A DNA stretch of 64,000 bases from Morella rubra (GCA_003952965.2 CM025853.1:16695324-16759323), one strand, 5' to 3'. Positions 21,602 through 33,412 are shown, numbered from the stretch's first letter. Program-made: numbers and translations. The notes: generated by a model from the sequence alone, not told the origin.

Positions 21602-22502
21602 GCCAACTCATCCTGGTCTCTATTCAACTAAAGCTACTTCTTGCTTTGAACTCTATGTCTTGAGGAGATTAGCTCATTGGATACCACCCATATTTTATCT
21701 CGGCTTTTGGGTGTTGTATCTTTCTCCTCACCATTCTCAACTTTAGAAAAATGGTTTGTGGGTGAAGGGGTCAATGCCTCTCTGTCTGAGCTTCTTCTTT
21801 AAGCACAAGTACCATAGATTCTTTATTTCATTTCTAGTTCTTCCAGGCAATCGCGCTGCAATCAGAGACCACCTGGGAAAGCCAAAGAAATGTTAAGGAA
21901 ATTACTGATTACTCGAACCAGGGGAAGATGGTAAGATATAGAAATTTACATGTTCCCGAAAACTGCATGAAGTTCAATTATAAGGTTCTCTTCCTCCCGT
22001 GAGAATGCGCCTCTCTTCAAATCAAGCCTCAAGTAGTTGATCCACCTCAATCTGCAGCTCTTCCCACACCTTTGCAGACCTGTGAATACATCACATGGAG
22101 ATGAGATATTAAATTGATCCTTTTTTCTGAACATTGTAGGTACGCTTAGTTTGGGGGATAAGGAAACGCAGAGGAGAGGTTAGTCTACCAGCTTGCTTAG
22201 GGACAAAGCTCCAACACCCATGGCCATACTCGGTAATATGCCTCAGAAACTTCTCGTCCTCTTCAGGTGACCATAGCCCTTTTCTTAGCTTTTGCTTAAA
22301 ACCGCAAGAGTGCCTTCCCATTTTGGAGCAAGACCCACCTGCAGTGAGGGAGAATGTATCCTTAAATAGCAAGTTTGTTGCTTCCTAGGTGAACTGTCAG
22401 CAACGGCTGGAAATAGCTTTGAGTGGATTTGTAGGGAGCTTTGGTAGAAAAGGTGTAGAGAGAGGTTGAGGTTGGAGGTCCTCCTTTTGGCCAACTCATC
22501 CT
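21602..22502. repeat. 13-bp direct repeats bracketing the captured MYB segment
   Basis: GCCAACTCATCCT occurs at 21,602-21,614 and again, same orientation, at 22,490-22,502. The MYB-derived DNA lies exactly between, while outside lie the terminal inverted repeats. It is probably a footprint of how the gene fragment entered the element. Confidence 0.7.
21743..22321 (-). CDS. R2R3-MYB DNA-binding domain captured in Pack-MULE
   Basis: Three exons: 22,189-22,321 (133 bp), 21,950-22,079 (130 bp) and 21,743-21,872 (130 bp), giving 130 codons with stop at 21,743. The 133/130 exon sizes and intron phases are the classic plant R2R3-MYB pattern. Start [20 protein letters not shown] and later [11 protein letters not shown] and [17 protein letters not shown] place it with the MYB50/55/61/86 group, as far as I recall that family. 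All three R2 tryptophans are present, and R3 keeps Trp at [12 protein letters not shown]. Changes from the usual sequence are GNR to GNM at the exon 2/3 join, RTDNEIK to RTRNEIK and WNSC to WYLC. A run of five T just before the stop appears to carry one extra T; in the other frame the tail continues about 40 residues. Introns are GT/AG, 109 and 77 bp. Expression is unknown. Confidence 0.85.
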
Positions 22503-23898
22503 AGTACCAAAGTTCAGATAATTCGAAAATGGAGGGCAAAATGGGAAAAAACTGGCATGAAAGGTGCACATGGTCCTTCATTTCGTCCAAAATCACAGAA
22601 AATGTGACAGTGAGGTGCAAAAGGTAAAAAATCTAAACCATTTGGGTCCAATATCTTAAAATTGATATATCTGAGTGCAAAGTGTAAATGTTATGAAACC
22701 ACAAGTGTAAAGTGTAATTAACCCTTTATTTTATTATGTTGGTGATGATGTTGGTTAGATTTTATTTGGGTGGTTACATTTAATTATGTTGACCTAATGT
22801 CATTTGATTGATTTCTTATTTTATTGCAAATTTATGTTAATAATTAAGTTTATTAATCATATAAGATTACATAAAATACAACATAGGTCAAATATTGAAA
22901 AATACTTTTAGAAAATATATTTGATGTAACAATCAAACACTGAAAATTAGAATACTTTATGTATTTTGAAACAAACAGAGATTTTGTTCAATTTTTTTTT
23001 TTTGTAAGTATTCTTACTTGAATTTTTACTATAAAGTTAATTTAAGAATGTTAGAGATCGTTTGGAAGTTGGAATAACAAATTATGAGTAATTTTGCATT
23101 TTTCTTTTAAAATAGAAATAATTGAGTTGTTTAATTAATAGTAATCTCTCGTTTGCATTCATTTCGAAAGATTAAAAACTTTAATATCATACATAGTGCT
23201 TACAAAAAAAAAATATTGTGCATATATAGACTGATGCATAAACTATCATGTAAACTTTAATATATATCATGTGAACTTTGCATAGACTCTCATGATGTAC
23301 GACAAGATACACAGCGTCATCATGACAAAATGTTATGAAATGCTGACAAGCCATTGGATGAAGGGCATATAAAATTTAGTAAATTATTGACGGCTACTGT
23401 TCAATTGAATCATTTAAAGTTGTATGGACAGATAGATTAATGCCTCTTTCGCTTATATGGCAACGAGACCGTACAAAAAGTACGTTGTTGAACACTGAGT
23501 GATTTGCTGCATCAAATGCTAAGTTTCCAAATGACACGTACAAGAAGTATATAAAATATTTAATCATTTGGATATGAGAATATTCTGACTTGTCGTAATG
23601 GCTTTCGGACCCTACCAAAAAATTTCAAAGCAACCAGAGAACCAAAACCAATATTTTTTCAAATAAATTAAACAACTTGATTATGGTCAATAAAAAAATT
23701 AATATTGCTTTCACCATGGCTGATAAAAGTATCTACAAAAACTATACTGAAAAAAAAAATGTTTTAACAAGTTACAAATAAGTAAAACATTGGAAAGCAA
23801 TAGAAATAAAACAATAGCAAACTGTTCTTCATGATCTGTGGGTACAAGTCACTTAAAATAAAAAAAAATCTATCCCATCCACAAGACTATCATTGATA

Positions 23899-25867
23899 TC
23901 ACGATCTATATGGTGCAAAAAGAGTATCATCATAGCAAAAAGGTTGATCAATAAACTCTCCATATTCAACTTCACCAAGTTTGTCTAGAATGATTGGTTC
24001 CAACATTTGTGTTTCAAGTTGTTTAAACCTTCGCATCATATGTAAATTGGTGGCTTCTTGACATATTGTCTGATGCTGCTTATCAAAATCATCAACCATA
24101 TATTGATCCTGATTGCAAAATGCAGTACTACAAGGTTGACTCAAAAGTCGAAGGGCATATTTTTGTAATATAGGCAAATGATTTCCGCAATAGTCCCACC
24201 ATATGCCTAAACAAACCGAAAGGAATGAATTAATAAATATATATGTAAGAAGTAGTTATGAAAATGAAAATAAACAAAGATATAGATGTTGATCAACTCA
24301 CGAGGATGGGATGCTTCGAGCATTTCCTTAGCTTCAACTGTGAACAGCTTCGACACTTTCGTGCGGTATTGTTGAAATTCTATCATGAAACATTTTCTTT
24401 CTTCTTCCACCACCACGTAGTATAGAAGATAGTCTATGCCACTTCTCATTTCATCGTTCTCCTTAAAATTCTTAGAGCACATGTAAGTAGGATTTAAAAA
24501 GGCAGCAGCTGCATGCATTGGATGGATAATCTTTTTTCGTGCTGCATTTGTCATTGGCCATATTTCATCATAAAGGGCACAATTATTATCACGAAATTTC
24601 TCAATTGTGTCTGTTACCCTTTCCATCATTTCATACAAGTACCCTGACGTTGAGCCAATGCCCTCAACTAGACAGTGAGTTTGAAATAGTGGCAGCAAAA
24701 TTTGTGCTATCTCTTTTGCTCGAGTCCAAAATTCTTCACAATGAATGACGCAATCAATAAGTTTTGCACGTCTCAAATATTCTCCTTGCTGCTCTTCTTC
24801 AAGCAACTCCACGGAATCAGTAGACACTAGTGTAGATGTTTGTAAGGATTTTAAGTCCTCCTCAATTTCTAGTACTGCTTTGACCAAATAATAAGAATTC
24901 CAAGACTCATCCTGTACGTTGACTATTGATCTTAATGGTACTTTAATATGGTACTTGTAGATGAAAGAGACTATCAAGTTTGCCACTTCGATGGTAGTAT
25001 CCACAAAAGGCCAATTAATTAATATTTCATCATGCATGACTTCTGCAGCACAAAAGCGAAGCATATCCAAGGATACACTCTGGAAAGCATCTCCTTAGCA
25101 CTTGTCATATCCTCATTCACACACATGACAATTTGTACAATATTCTTAGGGCCTACAGACTCAATTATGGATTGCAATATTGCTGTATCAAAACTCCCTA
25201 GTTTTCGGTAGTACGACTTCAAGCATGCCACCCCTCCTTCTGTATACAGAAATATACCACTCTTGATATAGTCTCCAAGGATCTTATTCTGACGATTACT
25301 TTCATTAGATATGAGAGTACAACCTGTGTTACCTGAAGATCTTTTGACATTCTCAACGTATTTCTTAACTTCCTTTGAGACATCAGGTATTAGTTGTGAT
25401 TTTAGAGTTAACGAACTTGGTAGTTCATAATCAGAGCCATGTTTAACAATTTCTTTCACAAAATCATTAAAAAAAAGTGATTGAAGTGCTTCAGAACGAA
25501 TGCCCTCTGAGATGAAGAACTTAGCCAAGTGTTTATCCACTCCAAACTTCTGCTTTTCTGTACGTACATTTGAAATATTGTGTGATGATGATGTGGGAAT
25601 CGGAAACTTGGCACTCTCTAGCATGCGATTTGATGCTCCCAAATGTTTAGCTTTCTTATCAGGAGTGGCTAATGTTTGTACTACTACTTTCTTAATATCT
25701 TCAGGGACTTTTTCACAAACTTTAATGTCACGACCACTAAGCCCAGACAAATGTGACTTAATCCTTGAAATACCTCCAGCAAAATCATTCTTGCAATACA
25801 TACACCGAAACCGGCCATTCTTTAAATCCTCTGCATGCTCCCAAAATGTATCTTTCCTCTTCGGCAT
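23899..25867 (-). pseudogene. BED-finger hAT transposase-like gene, copy B (least damaged)
   Basis: Starting at MPKRKDTFWEHAEDL (25,867), the protein has a BED-type zinc finger (CMYC pair, then His in IKSHLSG) over residues 1-50. A linker and a middle region follow, with the start of the hAT catalytic-like part near SFDTAILQSIIESVGPKN. One frameshift near 25,030-25,080 separates this from the second half, which runs to SHPR. There a clean GT/AG intron (24,207-24,301, 95 bp) joins to IWWDYCGNHLPILQKYALRL, the conserved hAT C-terminal dimerisation region, ending at 23,899. Apart from the frameshift, 670-odd codons would fit the family's usual length. No terminal inverted repeats or 8-bp duplication flank it, so it moves as part of the tandem unit. 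It may be a domesticated gene recently broken, or sequence error may explain the shift. Confidence 0.8.
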
Positions 25868-26456
25868 GTGTAATTATTTTCGTCTTATATGTGCAATCAT
25901 GCAAAATTAAAATTAAACTTGATTCAGCTAGAGGTAAGCTAAAAATTTGACTCGAAAAACTGTAATTACAGAAAGAAAAATCAACCATCATGGATAATAT
26001 ACAGAATAAATTATTACTCTTGTTTTGTTACACCTTGGTTTTCAAAATCAATCAATCATAATGACCTTTTTTTTTTCTAACAAGAATTCTAAGCATTCAG
26101 TCTAACGTTGTCAAAAAATGAGGAAAGTATAATGACCATTAGCAGCTTCTGAGTCCTATAAATTACCAAAAAATAAAAAATTATCTATCCGAATAGATCT
26201 ACGAACCAAAAGACGAAGAGTCTATCCATATTCCATTAGATCAGTAAATAAAGCAACAAAATATGCAGAAAAAAAAAAATCAGCGGTGTCTCTCAATTAT
26301 CTGTGGAAGGAATACTATAACTCCAATCAGGTTCGAGATATATACAAGGAAACTTGAGTGCAAAAACTAATGTTCTCATAAAAACCCAAGAGCAGTTGCA
26401 ATTAAAAGACGATCATTATCAGGAACATACAGGCTTAGAGAGAAAGAAGAAGATAC

Positions 26457-26600
26457 CTAAAGCTTGAGGCGGCCTCCTTTTCTTTGTTAACTTCCGATGA
26501 TGCAGAGATGGACGCCGGTGAAGCTATGAACTTGGTAGAATGAGTCTCTGGGTCACAAGTCAAAAGCCCTAATCGGCGGTGTTGGGATTAGAAGTGGATG
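26457..26600 (-). other. Upstream exon, copy B
   Basis: Counterpart of 7,283-7,475, with the same donor (TTTAG/GTATCT) and the FIASPASISASSEVNKEK block intact. One extra base before the donor (GGCCGCCTC against GGCTGCTC in copy A) shifts its end frame, and the first part containing the copy A ATG at 7,403 is missing. It may be a 5'-UTR exon or a decayed coding exon. Confidence 0.45.
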
Positions 26601-27890
26601 TCAAGGAAGCGACTCTTTTTAGTCTTTGATAAATGAGTTTTGGCACCCGAAGAGCTACCAGTCAAGTAGTTGATCCACAGACAACCATGTGACGACTAAC
26701 GCTAACAGACTTGCTAACACCATTGTTCTTGGGCCCGCAGATAGGCCTGGCCCACCACATTTCTATCCTCAATTGGCAGGTTATAGCTCCCCTGGTGGAC
26801 ATCGGAGGTAGCATTGAGTTTTTACGAGAAGCACAGCAGCTGAGAAAGGTTTTTAAAAGCGTTTGCGCATCAAAATTTTACGCTTCTTAAAATTTTAATA
26901 CAATAAAAATTATAATATATTTTTTCTCTTTCCATTAAATCATTACTTTTTACTATAATAAATATTAAAATCATCTCTCTCTTTTTTCATCAAATAATTA
27001 AAATTTTAATCTTCCTAAAATTTTACAAACAAACACACCCCAATATTCTTTATTTAGCTGAAATATTGCATTAATGACTTCAAAAATAAATTATCATAAC
27101 GCTTTTGCAGCAAAAATCTGCGAACCTAATTTTTTTACTGTTTCATCCTCGCAATTATTGGAATTGATGTGTTAAGCAAATGTAGTAGGCAGGGGCCGCT
27201 CTAATCTAACTGGGGTTTTAGGCGAAAATTTGAAATGGGCTCTTTTGTAATAATTTATAAAATAAAATATTAATAAATTGTAGTTAAAACTTATTTTTTT
27301 AACTTTTTGAGATGAAAATCACTTATCAAAATTATATACCTTAGAGTTGTTAATGTGTCAATTTTAATTGAAAATACTTATCATACTTATCAAGTACTCC
27401 GTTTAGAGATTGAATTAATTTTTTTTTTTTTCATGTCCAGATTTTATTTTCTATTAGTCATAGTCGATATCTCAAAACTATTTTAAACTGAAATAATAAA
27501 ATTAAAATTAAAATAAACACAAACATAACATAGAATAAAACTACAATACAAAATATAAAAAATTAACTTAAAAATAAAATTAAACGAAGAGATTGTGAAT
27601 AATAGCACCTCGGCCCTCATGGATAAGTGATATTGATCAGAAAAAAGGGCTAAAGATAATTTGGCAAGTACTTTATCAATTAAGTCTTTTAAATATAGAT
27701 TTTTAGCCTATTAAGTCATGCAAAGGTAAAAATAATAAATAAATTAGGTGGCCGGTTTATATGGTTTTCAATTATTTTCGTTTATTAGGTGTACGTGAGC
27801 GTTAGATCTTATAACATGGCAAATATTTGTGCATTTCAATAGTTTGAGAGTTAAATGTGATAAAATTCATAGTTCAGACCAGTATGAAAT
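26601..27890. other. Promoter side of unit B with transposon remnants
   Basis: No gene. 26,853-27,041 is an insertion absent from unit A, with inverted ends containing ATTTTAC/GTAAAAT and TTAAAATTTTAAT, so it is probably a MITE. From 27,187 an AT-rich sequence starting CAGGGGCCGCTC is shared with 7,984 onward of unit A and looks like a decayed hAT end. The rest matches unit A's upstream DNA. Confidence 0.5.
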
Positions 27891-28720
27891 TTCAACAAAG
27901 TCGAACCTCTACACCTAGCGAAAGAACCTTTTCAATTCCTTCTCTCGCTCAATTTTCTTAAACATCTCTAAAAATTACTTCTGTTGGAGTGATGGTTGGT
28001 CTCGGGTGGCATTATTTTCTGCAATAGAGGAGCAGAATTTAAACTTGTTATGATACGTTTGGTTGCCAAGAAAATCAGCTGTGGAAAACTAGATGAATTT
28101 GAAGACTTCAATTTCATTCTCCCTTTCAATACTAATGAATAGTTGCATGAAGACTTTTGCTCTTGGCATTGTTTTAATTATGGTTCCCTAAATGTTCGAT
28201 AAAATGAGTGACTAAATTCGTTGTAAGAAACCAATAAAGTTAGTTTAGATTACTGCGGAAAGAGGGCTTCCGCATTTGGTTTATTTTATTATGTTGGTGG
28301 TGATGTTGGTTAGATTTTATTTGGTTGGTTAAATTCAATTATGTTGATCTTATGTCATTTGATTGATTTTTTATTTTATTTCAAATTTATATTAAGAATT
28401 AAGTTTATTAATCATATAAAATTACAGAAAATACAACATAGGTCAAATATTGAAAAATACTTTTAGAAAATATATTTGATTTAAAAATCACACATTGAAT
28501 ATTAGAATACTTTATGCATTTTGAAACAAACGGAGATTTAGTTCAGTTTATTTTTTTGGTAAGTACTCTTACTTGAATTTTTACTATAAAGTTAATTTAA
28601 GAATGTTAGAGATTGTTTGAAAGTTGGAATAACAAATTATGAGTAATTTTGTATTTTTTTTAAAAAAATAGAAAATAATTGAGTTGTTTAATTAATTGTA
28701 ATCTTTTGTTTGCATTCACC
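27891..28720. repeat. Truncated unit C
   Basis: Repeats the first 830 bp of unit B (20,995-23,155, without the Pack-MULE) directly after unit B ends. It stops at about 28,720 in the phrase TTTGCATTCA, beyond which the sequence is unrelated. It contains no exons. It supplies a clean empty-site sequence for the Pack-MULE (TTTGGTTTATTTTATTATG near 28,277). Confidence 0.85.
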
Positions 28721-30189
28721 GCGGTGGCTTCGCAAGAGAAATTGACAATATCAAAAACCCGGCGACAAGAACTTTTGGGGAAAAGCTTATACCAAACAAA
28801 CGTATACCTTCACCGGCATACTCTCCATATATAGCTAGCGTCTATTGAACTCAACAAGATTATAATTTATGCTGATCGGCTATAGCTACCTTGCTGCAAG
28901 ATTTTTCCCCCCTACCCAAAAGCGACGCCTCTGAACTTTTGCACAATAAGTCAATGTCAGCCAACCCTTATAGGCCACTTTTGACTTTGTTTTGTGTTTT
29001 TGTTTTTCGTTTATGGTGATGATACCAAAGAGAAGCCACTCAAGCTCATGATAATGTAGATAAATGACCAGCTAGCCCAAACATATTCCCTATTGTGGCC
29101 CTCCTGTTCATGATACGATCCTCCGGATGCATGCATTAGATCAGCAGGCCCACTAATTATAACAAGAACTTGCCAAAAGAAAATGCCCACCATAGCTTTC
29201 ATCATAGGATACAAAGAGAAAACAAATGAAAGTTCTGCAACACTTCGGAAGAAAGCAACTAAACCGACACCCAAGTGTCTAAATATGCATGATGGAAATT
29301 CTATTCTACATATACCAATTAAGATATTATAACACAAAACCAATATATATATACATTAGTTCATTAGGAATATATTACTTAGGACGAAGATATATTCATT
29401 ATCATAATAAGGAGGATTGGTCTTTTTAGTTGTTCCACATGCTTTATATGTATGCTGTTTACTTATAAAATAAGATAATCTCTTTAAAAAAGTTGGCAAA
29501 TGATTTGTTACTATCAAAATCAAATGACCTAAGCTATTATGTAAACTTAGAGCTAACACTTAGTTTTATAACTATCAAGTTATAGTAATTATGTATGTAT
29601 TATAAAGTTATGGTTAAAGAAGCATAAAGTAACATGTCATATAGTTAATGCCAAGTACTAAGATTTTTTAAATAAGTATAAAGTTCTAAGACATGGTAAG
29701 ATTTTCTAAATAATAATTATAAGTACTAGACTGCTACTACCAAAGTATTTTAATTAAAATTATTATACTAATTATGAAAAAGAATGTAAAATAATATTAG
29801 ATTTTTAAATACTGTTACAAGTTACTAGTTATTTTAGGTACTAAGTACCTTTAACTACGTACTAGACAATATTATATAGTCTAAGTACTAAGTATTACTG
29901 ATATTAATGCATGCTACAATATATGTATATTTCAACTATAAACAAAGTAGTAATTAAAATAATCAACTTTGGAATATACTGTTGAACTAACAAAGCTAAT
30001 GGCTAATTTAAAGTGTAATAACAAAATGAATTTTATACGATGATTAATATAATATTTGAAAGTAGAAATAAGAAAAAAAAAATAAAAGAAAATTATTTGT
30101 ATATCTAACGCGATGGGATTATTGAAGTATCAAAATACATCATATAGGTGAGAGGGAAAATTTCCTCTAGGCCAAGTCCGAGTTTTTGC
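28721..30189. other. Unassigned DNA
   Basis: A 110-codon minus open frame (29,011-29,343) encodes a hydrophobic sequence with possible membrane segments (FFRSVAELSFVFSLY and IFFWQVLVIISGP), but I cannot tie it to any family or exon structure. A second minus segment at 28,725-28,830 reads as a short open stretch. From 29,560 to 30,100 the DNA is very AT-rich with scattered TACTAAGTA-type motifs. No gene is called. Confidence 0.35.
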
Positions 30190-32160
30190 TTCCCGCTACC
30201 TAGGTAAAAAACCCCTCTTCTTTCAATTCTCGCTTCTCCTGTCTCCGTTTGCTCGCTCTCTCTCTCTGGGGACGGGCATTTTTTCAAGTTGGATCCTTTG
30301 GGAGTTATCGGATGTCTTGAGAGCGATTTCTCTGAAGGAAGAAGGATAGGATTGGAGTCGGTTGGGGTTGGGTTCGTTGAATTGGAAGAGGAGCTCGATG
30401 CCCAGTTCGTCAATCTGCTTGGCGGGTCGGTTCGTTCGCTGATTGGTTGATTGAATCGAGTTTTTGTATTTCTTTCTGCTATGCATGTGAACAAGGGCTG
30501 GTGGAATCGATGCGGGAGGCATTGGGCGAGGGCAATTTCTGTTTCGATGGAGATGAAGGCATGAATCCAAAGAAGAAGGAGAGAATCGATGGTGATAACG
30601 ATGTTCTCGGATCGAGTATGTTTACCCTTCTTTCAATTTATTTTAGCCTTTTGGTATATTTAAGGTGTACTGTTTGGATTGGTTGCCGAGAGAAGGTGGG
30701 AGAATGGTCAGAAAAGAAAGAAGATTTTTGGGTTTTTTCCACTTGCATGTTGTCTATTGCCGTTCAATGAAGTAAATTTTGTTTATTAGAGGGATTCTGT
30801 GCAAAATTTTGACTACGGTTGCTTCTGAAATGGAGAAATCTTTTGGTTCTAATTCTTTATTTGTTTTCTTGTACACTGATAATGTGAGCAATTAAAAGGA
30901 GGTAGGGTCTTCGATAAAATTGTTATAAAAGAACGAAAAGAAATTAATTTAGATTCACCTTGATTGTACTAAATCACCAACTAAATTAATTTAAGCGTTC
31001 TTGTGAGGCATGTAAGTACGAGCGTCACTGTATCTAGGGAGTGGATATTGGAGTACACAGAGATGAAAGCCAGAGGCTATAATTTTTTTAATGTTGACTC
31101 TATGGTTTCTAATTTTTTCCACTGCAGTAGCGCTGGCAGGGTGTTCTTTTTTCTTCCATTTTACATATGTATACCAAGCACTGCCACGCATTCTCTGAAA
31201 AATGTTAGAAAAATGAAATTTGTTATAAAAAAAAAAAATTGTCTTTAGAGCTGCTATTGAATGAACAATTGTGTATGCTTAGGATTGGTATGAAAATGGT
31301 GTATTCTCATATTTCAATTGATTGCCCAATCCTAATTGGGTTTCTCTATTAGTTGGTGGATGTTGGAAAAGAGGCTGATAAAATATTTATGCCTTGTGGT
31401 CACGACTTTTGCTTGAAGTGCTTCCAGAAATGGATTGGACAGGACAAGTGCACTTGTGCAAATTACCGTAACAAAATCCAGGCTAATATGACAAGTCAAC
31501 CTCCGATCAACTCCGTGCTTATCATGGCCAATCGATTGGTAAGGATGTCGAAATCCAATGCTCTAGGGGCCCCTGGAACAAATGCTATGTTTTATTAACT
31601 CTTTATTTGTGTTCAATGCTCTGATTGATGATACTATCTGAACATTATCTTTGTTTCCGTATTTCTCTTGAAGGTGCTTGAAGAGAACGAAGAAAAAATT
31701 GCTCCTGGAACTTTGCTCATAGAATTAAGTTCTGGCGATGGTATAGTTTACAAGGAATATTTCAATTATGTTATTTTGTTTTGAAGTTTGAAATTTGTAA
31801 ATTTATGTGTCCTGGGTGTATTATTGCAGTGTGCTCTGTGTCAATAAGACAACAATTACAATATGTAGGAAAGAAGCTTGTTGGAGCTCAGCATTATAAC
31901 AAAGACGGTTCTGTTAATAACAGGTACTCCCCATGTTTTACATAATTTGCTTTCTTCCAAAGATTTCTGCTTTGTTGTTAGCAGGCCCATCAGATGGCAA
32001 AGAATGGAAAATATTCGGTGCCTACTGGAGGGTAGACTTTGGCAGCAATGAGAGCCCTATTTTGCATGCTCCTACATTGAAAGTTACTCATTTGGACATA
32101 ATAGTATTCATGGGCGAGCCCACTAGAGGATAGACTTTGACAGCAAAGAGAGCAACATGA
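30190..32160 (+). pseudogene. Degenerate RING-finger gene (ORTHRUS/VIM-like RING)
   Basis: 31,353-31,598 follows an AG acceptor and reads FMPCGHDFCLKCFQKWIGQD then CTCANYRNKIQ and later INSVLIMANRLVRMSKSN. This resembles the first RING finger of plant ORTHRUS/VIM E3 ubiquitin ligases, which bind methylated DNA. The final CxxC of the finger reads CANY, so one zinc ligand is lost, and a stop follows after MSKSN plus 12 residues. A GC-richer segment at 30,190-30,620 could be a 5' region. An ATG frame from 30,510 reaches a GT at 30,616, but joining it to the RING exon would not keep frame. Small candidate exons at 31,675-31,741 and 31,831-31,920 have AG/GT borders but no recognised domain. No PHD or SRA domain is seen. 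It is probably a decayed gene fragment. Confidence 0.5.
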
Positions 32161-33412
32161 AGAGGCACAAAGAAAAATGCTATCGCAACTTCAGCATATC
32201 TTGGTACAGGTTTCACAAAGAGGTTGATGCGGTTTTATTGCTAGTTGTAAGGTTTCTTTTGTTTTAATTTTGTTAGTGTTTTGGACTTACATAGACCTTT
32301 GTACATTCTTTATGTTTTGGATTTCTGTAGAATATGATACTTTTTTTCTAGGTTTGGATTTGTGTAAAACTTTGCTATTTTGCATTGCTTTTGTGTATTT
32401 AGAATGTTTTCATACTTAAAGAGAGCCAATGTTGGTATTTCGATATCTTATTATGGGGTATAAATTGTGCTACAATTTGGATTTTTGCAAATATGAATCA
32501 ATTTCGACATATAGATAACATGGTAGAAAATCAATCATTGTAGACCAGAACATACGGTCGTCATCAAGAGTCATACGCTATCATTTCATTTTCGTAACTA
32601 AATGGAACTTTTTAAAAAAATAATAAATGGTCATAATCGTACTGGCGTGACCATTTAGAAAATCATCGATAAGGATTTATAGTCACTTAAACGAATAAAG
32701 TTATTTTTTTAAAAGGATGAAATAGTAGTGGTCATGACAATATTGTTGGAACTATTTAAAAATTATCATGTGAAACTAAAATAGAACGAGATTAGTCAAT
32801 TGTTAATCGTGATCACATAAACGATTGGACTGAACGTTGTTAGTGGTGACCATATGATGCTAGTGGCTACTATGGTTACTATTCACATAATGAGGAGGAA
32901 AAAAACATGTAAGAGTGACCATGTAAGATGAGTGGACAGAATGTTGTTAAGGGTGACCAAATGTATGTTGTGGTAGCTATTCACATATCGACGACATTAG
33001 CTTTAAAAAAAATGTCTAGTGACAAAAGATTTTGTTTTTTAAGTGACCACTTTCTTCGTGAGAGATCAAGCAAATAACGACACTGTCATTTAAGGTATAT
33101 ACAAATTTCTCTAGACGGAAAAAAAAATGACCAACGTTTGACCACTAAATTTGGTCCACCTATTAATTGTAACTATTAGAAAGAGGTTTTAAGTGATCAT
33201 TGTTCTGGTTATTTTAAGCACTCTTTTTACATGTCAATTTTCTTCCTCCATGCTAAATTACATTTAGCCTGTCAGATTCGATGTCGTATAATTAGTTCCT
33301 CGTGCGCTCACTTTGATGCTTGGAAAACAAAATTTTTGTCTCTCTTTTCCTTTGGGTAAGTGATTTTTTAAAAAAAAATTAGTAAGTAACATTGTTTCAC
33401 TCAAGTAAGCAA
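32161..33412. other. No gene; contains one dispersed repeat
   Basis: AT-rich, with no open frame of interest. 33,255-33,405 matches 48,970-49,130 (shared CTTTGGGTAAGTGATTTTTT, TCGTATAATTAG and GCTCACTTTGAT). The remainder shows nothing I can identify. Confidence 0.45.

Larger units (their letters stand above)
21401..22724. mobile_element. Pack-MULE with captured R2R3-MYB
   Basis: A 1,324-bp element inserted in unit B's flank; units A and C show the empty site. A perfect 9-bp target duplication, TTTATTTTA, lies at 21,392-21,400 and 22,725-22,733, as expected for Mutator-type elements. Terminal inverted repeats are about 200 bp: left GAATTAATTATACTTTGCAC, right (inward) GGGTTAATTACACTTTACAC. 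Both continue through GATATATCAATTTTAA and GTCACATTTTCTGTGATTTTGG. There is no transposase. The interior is a spliced-gene fragment of MYB type on the minus strand. A 13-bp direct repeat, GCCAACTCATCCT, brackets the captured part. Confidence 0.92.
20995..27890. repeat. Tandem unit B
   Basis: Second copy of the unit. It begins near AACAAAGTC, where unit C also begins (27,893), and ends where unit C starts, so B and C are directly head to tail. Without the Pack-MULE it is about 5.6 kb. It contains the best-preserved transposase-like gene. The 3' flank 22,734-23,898 is AT-rich without genes. Confidence 0.82.

Noticed and set aside
29560..30100. TACTAAGTA-type motifs considered as a regulatory array
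   Set aside because: Spacing and sequence are irregular and consistent with very AT-rich DNA.
30510..30615. First coding exon of the RING gene
   Set aside because: It ends at a GT, but joining to the RING exon at 31,353 breaks the frame, so the link is not claimed.
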